A DNA stretch of 64,000 nt from Acinetobacter pittii (GTDB taxonomy: Bacteria; Pseudomonadota; Gammaproteobacteria; Pseudomonadales; Moraxellaceae), in the NCBI RefSeq assembly GCF_034067285.1, contig NZ_CP139286.1, positions 2,108,001 to 2,172,000 of the forward strand, in the 5' to 3' direction. The notes under the pieces are model-generated. The model searched no databases. It was given only the letters and a program-made list of their open reading frames with translations, and was not told the DNA's origin. The first letter of the stretch is position 1, and the number at the start of each line of letters is the position of its first letter. A program made the translations under genes and the position numbers. Positions 27,801-35,049 of the stretch are shown here, in pieces.

Positions 27801-28353
27801 GAACCTTATTAATAAAACCAATACCTTTGACCACTAAAGGTAAAATGACTAAGGCAGAAATTAAGTACCCGATAACTTGCGGAATACCTAAAGCAAGCTC
27901 AAGTGCCATCGCCATAATTGCGGCTTCAAACGCAAGCAAAATAAAGGTAAAGCTGGCATAAATTAGAGATGTAATGGTCGAGCCAATGTAGCCAAAACCT
28001 GCACCACGAGTAAGCAGATCAACATCTACATTATATTTTGCAGCGTAGTAACTAATCGGCCAACTGGTCAAAAATATGATGGTGCATACGACAATTGCTG
28101 CCCATAACGCATTGCTAAAGCCATACTGCCAAAGCATGGTCGCCCCAATGGCTTCCATAGCCAAAAAGCTAACGGTCGAAATTGCGGTGTTGGTCACCGT
28201 CCAAGGCGACCATTTACGTACTGAGGTAGGTGCATAGCGGAGTGCATAATCTTCGATACTTTCATCTGCCACCCAAATATTATATTCACGGCGTGTTTTG
28301 ATCACACGTTGTGGCGCTTGTTGGGGGCGGGAAGAATCTGGCATAACACTCAT
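24889..28353 (-). CDS. NCS1 transporter-domain hybrid histidine kinase
   Basis: This is a 1154-residue chimera. Residues about 25-490 form a complete NCS1 nucleobase-permease-like domain with 12 or so helices (DLLTRGAGFGYIGS, AQIKINMTNAYAGSLAW). Residues 506-543 are Cys-rich (CVVC, NGTICSLCC, CHDLC). Two further helices lie at about 573-635. HisKA has phosphorylatable His693 (ISHELRTPLN), the HATPase shows NALKF, DTGCG and GTGLGL, and a receiver at about 930-1045 has Asp980. The C-terminal 100 residues look helical but show no HPt histidine. The transporter part probably senses a substrate, as the SSS domain of CbrA is thought to. It is coupled to the response regulator downstream and divergent from a separate NCS1 transporter. 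Confidence 0.92.
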   Translation of the reverse strand: MSVMPDSSRPQQAPQRVIKTRREYNIWVADESIEDYALRYAPTSVRKWSPWTVTNTAISTVSFLAMEAIGATMLWQYGFSNALWAAIVVCTIIFLTSWPISYYAAKYNVDVDLLTRGAGFGYIGSTITSLIYASFTFILLAFEAAIMAMALELALGIPQVIGYLISALVILPLVVKGIGFINKVQAITQPIWLLLLLLPWFFVLWKQPQILSSSLHFVGAVSNSTDFNLYYFGAACTLIFSFVIQIGEQADYLRFLPQKEKNRTAWRFAVFLGGPSWIIFGFLKVLMGMLLMVLAFQLFIPVSELDNPTYLYWVAYQQFIPNTQLALILTLALVCLAQIKINMTNAYAGSLAWSNFFARLTHSHPGRIVWLLFNVFIAIVLMEMGISHAVERILGLYSNIALAWIGAVVADLIICKPLGLSPKGIEFRRAYLYDINPVGVGALLIASVLSMLSYLGFFGLMAKGLASFIALGSAVLCVPVIAYLTKGKYYIARQPEKIQATSVANCVVCERDYELADMAGCPAYNGTICSLCCSLEARCHDLCKPDARWSVQLKKAIWHYLPERWASRLNSRVSLYLLLTLGLSIVLAVSLSLVYIQEKTYLETINAAAVPQLFTLFVKIYTILFLLMSVAAWWLVLNDESRRNAEIETHQQTALLFDEIAAHEVTSKDLQDARISAERANDAKSRYVIGISHELRTPLNSILGYSQLLQKQEQLSEQGKMALGVISRSGQHLTSLIDGLLDLARIETGKISLNVVDVHFPNFIEQIIQMFQPQFEQKNLQFVYEIGENLPHYVRTDKKRLEQVLINLLGNALKFTTSGTITLKVEYRFQTAYFEIRDTGCGIAEADLERIFNPFERGSNVVQGGFTGTGLGLPIVKLLVDLLGGQLSVSSQLNQGSQFKIKFYLPSKEVVHPISNVYSNQITGYQGERKRILVVDNEAVDRGLVANFLKPLGFMIEEAESGIDCLRHVPIFQPNLILMDLNMPLMGGWETARLLRQNNITNVPILIISANAGEREVNPQDAVLSEDFMLKPIDLNLLLSKIGDKLGLVWIDSKSDALLENNEAQSLDVKVFKQEQVVVHTSITQSENNDLLDLPQSLQQLNDLIGQGYIRGIQQTLMQCRQNFPEHNELWEQLEQAIQKFDLKQAQRLIQDKQ

Positions 28354-28548
28354 GTTTCGGATGTGGCTGCATTAAACTTAGCAATCCTTATGCCAAAAGT
28401 CATTTATCATGGCGATTTTCTCGAATACGCACATATACGCAAAATAACGTATTTTCAATTTTTCCCAAAAATCACACACTCAAAACCATCAAAAAACAAT
28501 GATCAATATTTGTGTTGATTGACCGAAAATGATTGGGAGATTGATGTT

Positions 28549-30165
28549 ATGAGTGTATCTGAACATCCAAATCTGGACACTGTGCAAGGTACAGATTCAC
28601 AAAAAGCAGTGAATGAAACCTTAGAAGATTATACTTTACGTTATGCTCCACACAGCTTTCGGCGCTGGAGTCCCAAAGTTGTCGCTATTACTGCTCTTGG
28701 TGGTATTGCCTATCTTGCTGACTTTTCTATTGGCGCCAGTATTGGTATGTCTTACGGAACAACCAATGCTGTTTTCTCCATTTTATTTGCAGCGATTATT
28801 ATCTTCTTAACCGGCATTCCTTTAGCCTACTACGCAGCGCGCTATAACATCGATCTTGACTTGATTACCCGTGGCGCAGGTTTCGGTTATATCGGCTCAG
28901 TCCTGACCAGTATCATTTTCGCCAGTTTTACCTTTATTTTCTTTGCCCTTGAAGGTTCAATCATGGCGCAAGGGTTATTGCTCGGTTTAGGCATTCCGCT
29001 TTGGGCAGGTTACCTCATCTCAACAGTTATGGTCATACCGCTGGTGATTTACGGCATGAAAGCCTTAAGTAAATTACAAGTCTGGACTACCCCGCTTTGG
29101 CTCGTTCTGATGATTGGTCCTGTGGCCTATCTGATTTATCAAGAGCCTACTTTAGTCAGCCAGTTTGCAACTTTTACTGGTAACGAAGGTTTCGCAACTG
29201 TAGACATGGCAGCAATCATGTTAGGTGCTGGTATATGTTTATCGCTAATCATGCAAATTGGTGAGCAAATTGATTACTTACGTTTCATGCCTGCTAAAAC
29301 AAAAGAAAATAGCAAAGCATGGTGGGCTGCGGTTATTTCAGCGGGTCCGGGTTGGGTGATTTTAGGGGCAATTAAACAAATTATTGGGGCATTTCTAGGG
29401 TTCTATTTACTTACTAAAATTCCGGGCGTAAACAGCACTGAACCTGTTCAACAGTTTAATGCAGCGTTTCATGACATGCTTCCGGGCTGGGCAGCTTTAA
29501 CACTTGCAGTGATTTTGGTAGTTATTTCTCAAATTAAAATTAATGTGACCAATGCTTACTCTGGTTCCCTTGCATGGACAAGTGCCTACACACGTATTAG
29601 CAAACATTATCCTGGTCGTATTGTGTTTGTGATGGTGAACTTGGCAATTGCGCTTGCTTTAATGGAAGGCAACATGTTCGCGGTACTGGGTAAAATCTTA
29701 GGGTTCTATTCAAACTTTGCAATTGCTTGGGTTGTGGTTGTTGCAACAGATATTTCAATTAATAAATATGTATTAAAACTTTCACCGAAAGAACCGGAAT
29801 ACCGCCGTGACATGCTCTACAATGTAAACCCTGTCGGTATGGTTGCGTTCCTTGTATCAGCAGGCTTATCAATTGCAGCGTTCTTCGGCTTACTCGGTAG
29901 TTTCTTGGCACCTTACTCTCCGCTTATCGCGCTTGTACTTGCTTTTGTATTAACGCCAATCATGGGCTTATTAACCAAAGGAAAATACTACATCAAGTCA
30001 CATGATGACGGTATTAAAGAACCACGTTACGATGTTGAAGGTACACCAGTTGCAACGGTTTACCACTGCCGCGTATGTGAGCAAGGTTACGAGCGCCCAG
30101 ATATTATGTTCTCTCACAAACATAACGGCACGATCTGCTCTTTGTGTAAAACACTCGACGCTTAA
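28549..30165 (+). CDS. NCS1 nucleobase (purine/cytosine) transporter with Cys-rich tail
   Basis: This 538-residue permease aligns with the first 535 residues of the divergent kinase. Shared blocks include TRGAGFGYIGS, IGEQIDYLRFMP, QIKINVTNAYSGSLAW, VNPVGM and LTKGKYYIKS. The tail ends in CRVC...NGTICSLC, the same putative zinc-ribbon-like motif found in the kinase. The open frame begins at TTG 28519, but ATG 28549 with GGGAG upstream is the better start. NCS1 proteins import purines, cytosine, hydantoins or thiamine precursors; the exact substrate is unknown. Likely regulated by the kinase/regulator pair. Confidence 0.9.
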   Translation: MSVSEHPNLDTVQGTDSQKAVNETLEDYTLRYAPHSFRRWSPKVVAITALGGIAYLADFSIGASIGMSYGTTNAVFSILFAAIIIFLTGIPLAYYAARYNIDLDLITRGAGFGYIGSVLTSIIFASFTFIFFALEGSIMAQGLLLGLGIPLWAGYLISTVMVIPLVIYGMKALSKLQVWTTPLWLVLMIGPVAYLIYQEPTLVSQFATFTGNEGFATVDMAAIMLGAGICLSLIMQIGEQIDYLRFMPAKTKENSKAWWAAVISAGPGWVILGAIKQIIGAFLGFYLLTKIPGVNSTEPVQQFNAAFHDMLPGWAALTLAVILVVISQIKINVTNAYSGSLAWTSAYTRISKHYPGRIVFVMVNLAIALALMEGNMFAVLGKILGFYSNFAIAWVVVVATDISINKYVLKLSPKEPEYRRDMLYNVNPVGMVAFLVSAGLSIAAFFGLLGSFLAPYSPLIALVLAFVLTPIMGLLTKGKYYIKSHDDGIKEPRYDVEGTPVATVYHCRVCEQGYERPDIMFSHKHNGTICSLCKTLDA

Positions 30166-30179
30166 ATACTCTCGAAACT

Positions 30180-30208
30180 AAAAAAGAAGCTTTAAAGCTT
30201 CTTTTTTT
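30180..30208. terminator. Bidirectional terminator after the NCS1 transporter
   Basis: A long palindrome aaaaaagaagcttt / aaagcttctttttt with A and T runs lies between the convergent NCS1 and Lrp genes. Confidence 0.85.
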
Positions 30209-30221
30209 ATATCTGATGATT

Positions 30222-30677
30222 TTAGCCAATCGGAAATAAGCGTTCAGGCACTACATCTTTCATCACAATAGTTGAGATGAGCCGTTGCACACTCGGTATA
30301 GCAGATAGCTTTTCATCATATAGCCGTTGAAAAGCCGGCAAATCTTTAGCCACCACATGCAGCAAATAGTCTGGCTCACCAAACAAACGCTGTGCCTGAA
30401 TAATTTGCGGAATCTCAATCACGGCATTTTCAAACTTCTCGACTGCCTGTTTATCACCTTCTTTAAGCGTAATAAAAACAATCGCTGAAAATTCAAATCC
30501 CACTAAATTGGGGTCGAGTTCTGCCCGATAACCTTTAATCGCTCCCGACTCCTCTAAAGCCTTCACCCGTCTGTGACAAGGTGAAATACTCAAACCGACT
30601 TTTTCTGCCAACTCAGTAATAGATAATCGGCCATTTAATTGCAATTCAGCAAGAATCTTTTTATCTGTGCGATCCAT
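30222..30677 (-). CDS. Lrp/AsnC-family regulator
   Basis: This 151-residue protein begins MDRTDKKILAELQLNGRLSI with an AsnC-type HTH (ELAEKVGLSISPCHRRVKALE), followed by the RAM ligand-binding domain (RLFGEPDYLLHVVAKDLPAF). Such proteins sense amino acids. It is divergent from the LysE/RhtB exporter at 30835 with 157 bp between. It therefore probably induces export when an amino acid accumulates. Confidence 0.92.
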   Translation of the reverse strand: MDRTDKKILAELQLNGRLSITELAEKVGLSISPCHRRVKALEESGAIKGYRAELDPNLVGFEFSAIVFITLKEGDKQAVEKFENAVIEIPQIIQAQRLFGEPDYLLHVVAKDLPAFQRLYDEKLSAIPSVQRLISTIVMKDVVPERLFPIG

Positions 30678-30834
30678 TTAGAAAAATTTACCCCAAATGT
30701 GTGTGATATGAGCAAACATTTAAAAGCACATTCTAAATACATGAGCATATTATTTTCAACAAGTTCGAATGAATAGGAATTTTTTCTAAACCGCGAGCGA
30801 AACCTTTGGAAAAATAATTTGCCGAGATAAGCAT

Positions 30835-31446
30835 ATGGCTTTTAATATTTTTATTACATTTTGGAGCGTCTCTATTCTTTTTATTATTACGCCAGGGGCA
30901 GACTGGGCCTATGCCATTTCGGCAGGAATTAAAGGCAAAGTCGTCGTACCCGCTGTTGCAGGTATGCTATTTGGACACTTTATTACGATTTTATTGGTAG
31001 CGGCTGGTGTTGGCTTGCTTGTAGCAAATCATCCAACTGCCCTCATGATTCTCACGGTGGCGGGTTCTGCTTATTTATTATGGATGGGAATAAATTTACT
31101 CATTACCCCTCCTACCCCGAATCAGTCCGATTCTGAAAAAGCGCAGTCATGGTTAAGTTGGGCAACTAAAGGCGTTTATGTGAGTGGCTTAAACCCGAAA
31201 GTTTTTTTGCTCTTTTTAGCCCTGCTTCCTCAATTTATTGACACCACTGCTTCATGGTCAGTGACGACACAAATTCTTGCCTTTGGTGTTGTACACATGA
31301 TTAGCTGCGCGATTATTTACTTAATGGTGGGTTATGGTTCAGAGGCCATTTTAAAAACCAGACCGCAGGCAGCACAGTTAGTGGGCCGTTTTTCGGGCGG
31401 TTTGATGGTTGCTATCGCTACATGTTTATTGATTGGGCAAATTTAA
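30835..31446 (+). CDS. LysE/RhtB-family exporter
   Basis: This 203-residue protein has six membrane helices, the motif TPGADWAYAISAGIKGK near residue 19 and GVYVSGLNPKVFLLFLALLP. The adjacent divergent Lrp regulator supports amino-acid export. The downstream 70 bp contain an inverted repeat (ttactggctcac / cacgggtcagtaa, imperfect) that may serve as a terminator before the convergent umuDAb gene. Confidence 0.88.
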   Translation: MAFNIFITFWSVSILFIITPGADWAYAISAGIKGKVVVPAVAGMLFGHFITILLVAAGVGLLVANHPTALMILTVAGSAYLLWMGINLLITPPTPNQSDSEKAQSWLSWATKGVYVSGLNPKVFLLFLALLPQFIDTTASWSVTTQILAFGVVHMISCAIIYLMVGYGSEAILKTRPQAAQLVGRFSGGLMVAIATCLLIGQI

Positions 31447-31519
31447 GAAGTTATTTAGCAAAAAGTTACTGGCTCACTTCACGGGTCAGTAACTTAAGTA
31501 AAAAAAATACAAGAAAAAT

Positions 31520-32131
31520 TTATCTCATTCGTTTGAGGTTATACGTCACAACTCCCCAAATCACCAGTTCTTGCCCCTCTTCAATATAAATATTCTGATA
31601 ATCAGGATTTTCTGCTTTTAGCCAAACTTTAGGTGGCTGAAATTGTGTATCAATCATTAAGCGCTTAACGGTGAAATCATTGTCGATGAGTGCAATTACA
31701 ATATCACCCGATTTAGCGGGAATACTACGATCCACAATAAGCGGATCATTAATATCAATTCCAGCATCTAACATTGATAAAGAATTAGCTTTGACAATAA
31801 ACGTGGCATTTTCATTTCTAATTAAATATTCATTTAAATCGAGTGCTTGCTCAATATCATCTTGTGCAGGTGAAGGAAAACCTGCTGCAACACGTTCTGT
31901 TGCCAAAGGAATGTGATAAATTTTATCGTTATTCGGATGCACTGGTTGAACGTTAAGTTTTGAGTTAAAGTCGGTCAAGTTATTGGTTTTGACATTATTC
32001 AATAACCAATTTTTGATAAAGTTAACTTGGGACTCGGGAACACGAATAACTTTGGTGGGTTCATTGAACTGTGCTTTACGTCCGGCATTTTCTCGTGCAC
32101 CACCATGCTCGAACTCTTTTTTCTTGGGCAT
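31520..32131 (-). CDS. umuDAb: UmuDAb, LexA-like self-cleaving SOS repressor
   Basis: This 203-residue S24-family protein starts MPKKKEFEHGGARENAGRKA. The cleavage site Ala83-Gly84 (VAAGF), the catalytic Ser119 (NSLSM) and Lys156 (TVKRL) fall exactly at the positions reported for Acinetobacter UmuDAb. The extended N-terminus provides DNA binding. In Acinetobacter, which lacks LexA, UmuDAb represses error-prone polymerase genes until RecA-stimulated cleavage. The frame opens further to 32155, but GGAGG 4 bp before ATG 32131 fixes the start. No umuC follows. It is divergent from ddrR. Confidence 0.95.
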   Translation of the reverse strand: MPKKKEFEHGGARENAGRKAQFNEPTKVIRVPESQVNFIKNWLLNNVKTNNLTDFNSKLNVQPVHPNNDKIYHIPLATERVAAGFPSPAQDDIEQALDLNEYLIRNENATFIVKANSLSMLDAGIDINDPLIVDRSIPAKSGDIVIALIDNDFTVKRLMIDTQFQPPKVWLKAENPDYQNIYIEEGQELVIWGVVTYNLKRMR

Positions 32132-32168
32132 ATCGCCTCCCTTATCACCGTTCAAATCCTACACAAAC

Positions 32169-32200
32169 AATGTAACTTGAAAAAGTTACATTTTCAAGTT
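32169..32200 (-). promoter_or_regulatory. umuDAb promoter overlapped by two nested palindromic operators
   Basis: On the minus strand a -35 (TTGAAA, 32192-32197) and a -10 (TACATT, 32169-32174) are 17 bp apart. Two perfect palindromes overlap them: tgtaactt-N4-aagttaca (32171-32190) and aacttgaaaa-N7-ttttcaagtt (32174-32200). The second agrees with my memory of the A. baumannii UmuDAb SOS box. Autorepression is the obvious role, probably with control of ddrR. Confidence 0.8.
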
Positions 32201-32417
32201 GACGAAATATTTTTTTTGCATAACAATAAATCTCATGATCAGATTTTAATCCATTTTGTTTTTAACAGGGATGTTTTGAGCGAAATGGCAATTTGAAGAA
32301 AATCAAAACCTATTTTGAAATAGTCTTTATCGCTGACTGTTTTTGATTTTTATCAAATGAGATTCTGAACACTTAACATTCTGGTTAAATTCAGTTTTTG
32401 GTATGGAGACATGCGAA

Positions 32418-32651
32418 ATGAAAAATCAACGTGATGCGGTTTTAGGTTATGCAAATGAGCAACATGCTTATTATATCCGCCTCATTGAAAATGATGCGGT
32501 TTTAGGTGAAAGCTATGGATTATTCTGTGAAAATCCAGATAGCGAAGCAGCCGAAAGTATTATGACGACACTATTCTTAAAAAAATCTTTTTGGTTAAAC
32601 GGGTCTGAATATCTTGATATTGTAAAAGGCCTACAACCTCTCCCTCAGTAA
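32418..32651 (+). CDS. ddrR: DdrR, DNA-damage co-regulator
   Basis: This 77-residue Acinetobacter-specific protein begins MKNQRDAVLGYANEQHAYYI. It contains an internal echo (DAVLGYANEQ / DAVLGESYGL). DdrR is known to be strongly induced by DNA damage and to act with UmuDAb in repression. The open frame starts at ATG 32403, but GGAG at 32405 lies 9 bp before ATG 32418, the better start. It is divergent from umuDAb and ends before a strong bidirectional terminator. Confidence 0.92.
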   Translation: MKNQRDAVLGYANEQHAYYIRLIENDAVLGESYGLFCENPDSEAAESIMTTLFLKKSFWLNGSEYLDIVKGLQPLPQ

Positions 32652-32666
32652 ATACAGTAAGTAAGC

Positions 32667-32702
32667 TAACAACAAAGGAGGCAAAAGCCTCCTTTGTTGT
32701 TA
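32667..32702. terminator. Bidirectional terminator between ddrR and the KGG gene
   Basis: A perfect 16-bp stem (taacaacaaaggaggc / gcctcctttgttgtta) has an aaaa loop. It separates the convergent ddrR and KGG-repeat genes. Confidence 0.85.
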
Positions 32703-32713
32703 AAACATTCTGC

Positions 32714-34036
32714 TTAAGACGTAAAACGTCCGTAGGCATCACGTTTTTGATTACGAGAGTTTTGACCACGGCCATCATAATCATCGTCGTCATCACGGCT
32801 GCGACCACGACCTCGTCCACCTGAGCGACCACCGCGATCATCATCGTCGTCGTCATCACGGCTGCGACCACGACCTCGTCCGCCTGAACGGCCACCGCGA
32901 TCGTCATCATCGTCGTCATCACGGCTGCGGCCACGACCTCGTCCGCCTGAACGGCCACCGCGATCGTCATCATCATCGTCATCACGGCTGCGGCCACGAC
33001 CTCGTCCACCTGAGCGACCACCGCGATCGTCATCATCATCGTCATCACGGCTGCGGCCACGACCTCGTCCGCCTGAACGGCCACCGCGATCGTCATCATC
33101 ATCGTCGTCATCACGGCTGCGGCCACGACCTCGTCCGCCTGAACGGCCACCGCGATCGTCATCATCATCGTCGTCATCACGGCTGCGGCCACGACCTCGT
33201 CCGCCTGAGCGGCCACCGCGATCGTCATCATCATCGTCATCACGGCTGCGGCCACGACCTCGTCCACCTGAACGGCCACCGCGATCATCATCATCGTCGT
33301 CATCACGGCTGCGGCCACGACCTCGTCCGCCTGAACGGCCACCGCGATCGTCATCATCATCGTCGTCATCACGGCTGCGGCCACGACCTCGACCACCTGA
33401 ACGGCCACTGCGATCGTCATCATCATCGTCATCACGGCTGCGGCCACGACCTCGACCACCTGAACGGCCACCGCGATCGTCATCATCATCGTCGTCATCA
33501 CGGCTGCGACCACGACCTCGCCCGCCTGAACGGCCACCGCGATCGTCATCATCGTCGTCATCACGGCTGCGGCCTCGGCCTCGTCCGCCTGAGCGGCCAC
33601 CGCGATCATCATCGTCATCGTCGTCATCACGGCTACGACCTCGGCCTCGACCACCTGAACGGCCACCGCGATCGTCATCATCGTCATCATCATAACGGCT
33701 GCGACCACGGCCACTTGAGCGGCTACCGCGATCGTCATCATCATCGTCATCATCACGACTGCGGCCACGACCATTACGGTCATTTTTATGACTTAAAGCA
33801 CCCGCTTCACGTGCTTCTTCAGACGTAAATTCATGAGCGTTACCACTTGCATGGGCTGCTCGGCCAGCTTCACGAGCTTCTTCAGAAGTAAACTCATGTG
33901 CATTACCACTCGCGTGAGCTGCTCGCCCACCTTTGCTGGCTATTTCTCGTACTCTTTCAGGATCCATACTTGCAAATCCACGATTTGAAGTACCTGTTCT
34001 ATTGTTATCATCATCTTCATATCTAGTATTAGCCAT
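32714..34036 (-). CDS. KGG-motif protein with about 16 Asp-rich/RGR repeats
   Basis: This 440-residue, extremely hydrophilic protein begins with a short N-terminal part and a KGG stress-motif region (EIASKGGRAAHASGNAHEFT, then a second copy EEAREAGRAAHASGNAHEFT). From about residue 90 it is an array of roughly 16 units of the type RGRGRSR-D7/8-RGGRSGG. It closes with NQKRDAYGRFTS. It has no signal peptide and no hydrophobic core, so it should be disordered with alternating charge. KGG proteins (YciG/con-10 type) are stress-induced. Disordered hydrophilins have been linked to desiccation survival in Acinetobacter, but I cannot tell whether this is one of those. A ribosome site (aggaag) precedes the ATG. 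Confidence 0.85.
   Translation of the reverse strand: MANTRYEDDDNNRTGTSNRGFASMDPERVREIASKGGRAAHASGNAHEFTSEEAREAGRAAHASGNAHEFTSEEAREAGALSHKNDRNGRGRSRDDDDDDDDRGSRSSGRGRSRYDDDDDDDRGGRSGGRGRGRSRDDDDDDDDRGGRSGGRGRGRSRDDDDDDDRGGRSGGRGRGRSRDDDDDDDDRGGRSGGRGRGRSRDDDDDDDRSGRSGGRGRGRSRDDDDDDDDRGGRSGGRGRGRSRDDDDDDDRGGRSGGRGRGRSRDDDDDDDRGGRSGGRGRGRSRDDDDDDDDRGGRSGGRGRGRSRDDDDDDDDRGGRSGGRGRGRSRDDDDDDDRGGRSGGRGRGRSRDDDDDDDRGGRSGGRGRGRSRDDDDDDDRGGRSGGRGRGRSRDDDDDDDRGGRSGGRGRGRSRDDDDDYDGRGQNSRNQKRDAYGRFTS
32765..33772. repeat. Tandem array of about 16 units of 60-69 bp
   Basis: The coding strand repeats a unit encoding RGRGRSRDDDDDDDRGGRSG. Units differ by whole codons, mainly seven versus eight Asp, plus mostly silent changes. 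Rare variants are RSG for RGG, a Tyr-for-Asp change and a shortened first and last unit. The array should expand and contract by slippage or recombination. Confidence 0.9.
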
Positions 34037-34507
34037 AGTTATATCTTCCTATATTTAATTATAGTCACTACCGCTTTTGGTTAACGGATTTAATTAAGAT
34101 AGAAGATCTGTAATATTTTCCCACCTAGGCTCTGTATCAATCGATTTAAATGTATATAAAATTAAAATTTTAATTTTTTATAACTATATTATTTAAATAA
34201 GAATTTATATATTCCAACTTTTATTCAACTTTACCTTTTATATAATTATTCACTCATTATTACTCAAGCGCACATTAAAATATATTCTTACAATCGGTTT
34301 TAAAACTATCATATAAATAACAAAACAGTTTAAATAAAAACAAAAAGTAAAACTATGAAACATCCCCACCTAAAAAAATACAAATGAAAAACAAATAATT
34401 TTATTAAAAAACAGAAACATATATCATTACATTTCTTTAAAATCTTTACTTGAGTAATAAAAAATACTATTTAAAAATTAATTTAAGATATTTTGAGTGA
34501 GTTAGCC
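34037..34507. other. AT-rich intergenic region
   Basis: These 471 bp separate the KGG gene from a divergent hypothetical gene. The sequence is very AT-rich with long A/T runs. It must carry promoters for both sides, but I find no convincing paired -35/-10, palindrome or RNA fold. Confidence 0.6.
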
Positions 34508-34909
34508 ATGAAAGTAGATCAACAATCATCACTTCCACAATATATTCATATTTCTATTCCAGAAATTCTATTAAGTCATATTAAGTCTAAGAATTCATGG
34601 CAAAATTATGATCAAGAATGGAGTTATAGATTAGATCCCCCACATGCAAGCCACCCCTTCCAAAGAGACTTATACATTATTAAATCAAAAGATATGAAAC
34701 AAGAAGATATAAAATTATTGCTCGATAATATAGTGCATCAAGATAATAAAGCTCCACAGAATATAGAGGGAGCAAAAAAAGTTATTCAGGAAATATTAGA
34801 CTTATCTAACAATATACCGATAGAAAATTGGTTAGAAGATACAGGAAACCGCTCTATTATTGAGAGCATGATTGATAAAAATAAAATTAAATTAATGGAT
34901 ATTATGTAA
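34508..34909 (+). CDS. Hypothetical protein
   Basis: I do not recognise this 133-residue protein. It starts MKVDQQSSLPQYIHISIPEIL and is soluble, mixed-charge and helical toward the C-terminus (EGAKKVIQEILDLSNNIPIE), with no signal peptide or cysteine. The open frame reaches a TTG at 34493, but ATG 34508 is the more likely start. The base composition is more AT-rich than its neighbours, which may point to acquisition. It precedes the stress-type SDR by 140 bp on the same strand. Confidence 0.65.
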   Translation: MKVDQQSSLPQYIHISIPEILLSHIKSKNSWQNYDQEWSYRLDPPHASHPFQRDLYIIKSKDMKQEDIKLLLDNIVHQDNKAPQNIEGAKKVIQEILDLSNNIPIENWLEDTGNRSIIESMIDKNKIKLMDIM

Positions 34910-35049
34910 TTCTCAAATCTAAAATATTTTTTTACATCCTTATATATAAAATAACAAAGACAACTTATTAAAAAATTCATTTTACTTATATTTACGCAAC
35001 AACAGTTCACCCTATGAAAATTAGATATTCATACAGAGGTATTTAAAAC

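Noticed and set aside
31520-32131. Phage repressor marking a prophage edge
   Set aside because: Residues Ala83-Gly84, Ser119 and Lys156 and the divergent ddrR identify chromosomal UmuDAb; no phage genes follow.
32765-33772. Array of regular repeats resembling CRISPR
   Set aside because: There are no unique spacers; the units encode an in-frame protein repeat, and no cas genes are present.
32560-33783. 407-residue frame rich in AVAVQ/MTTMM repeats overlapping the KGG gene
   Set aside because: It is an out-of-frame reading of the tandem repeat, which has no stops because the unit lacks them. It has no ribosome site and overlaps the ddrR end and its terminator.
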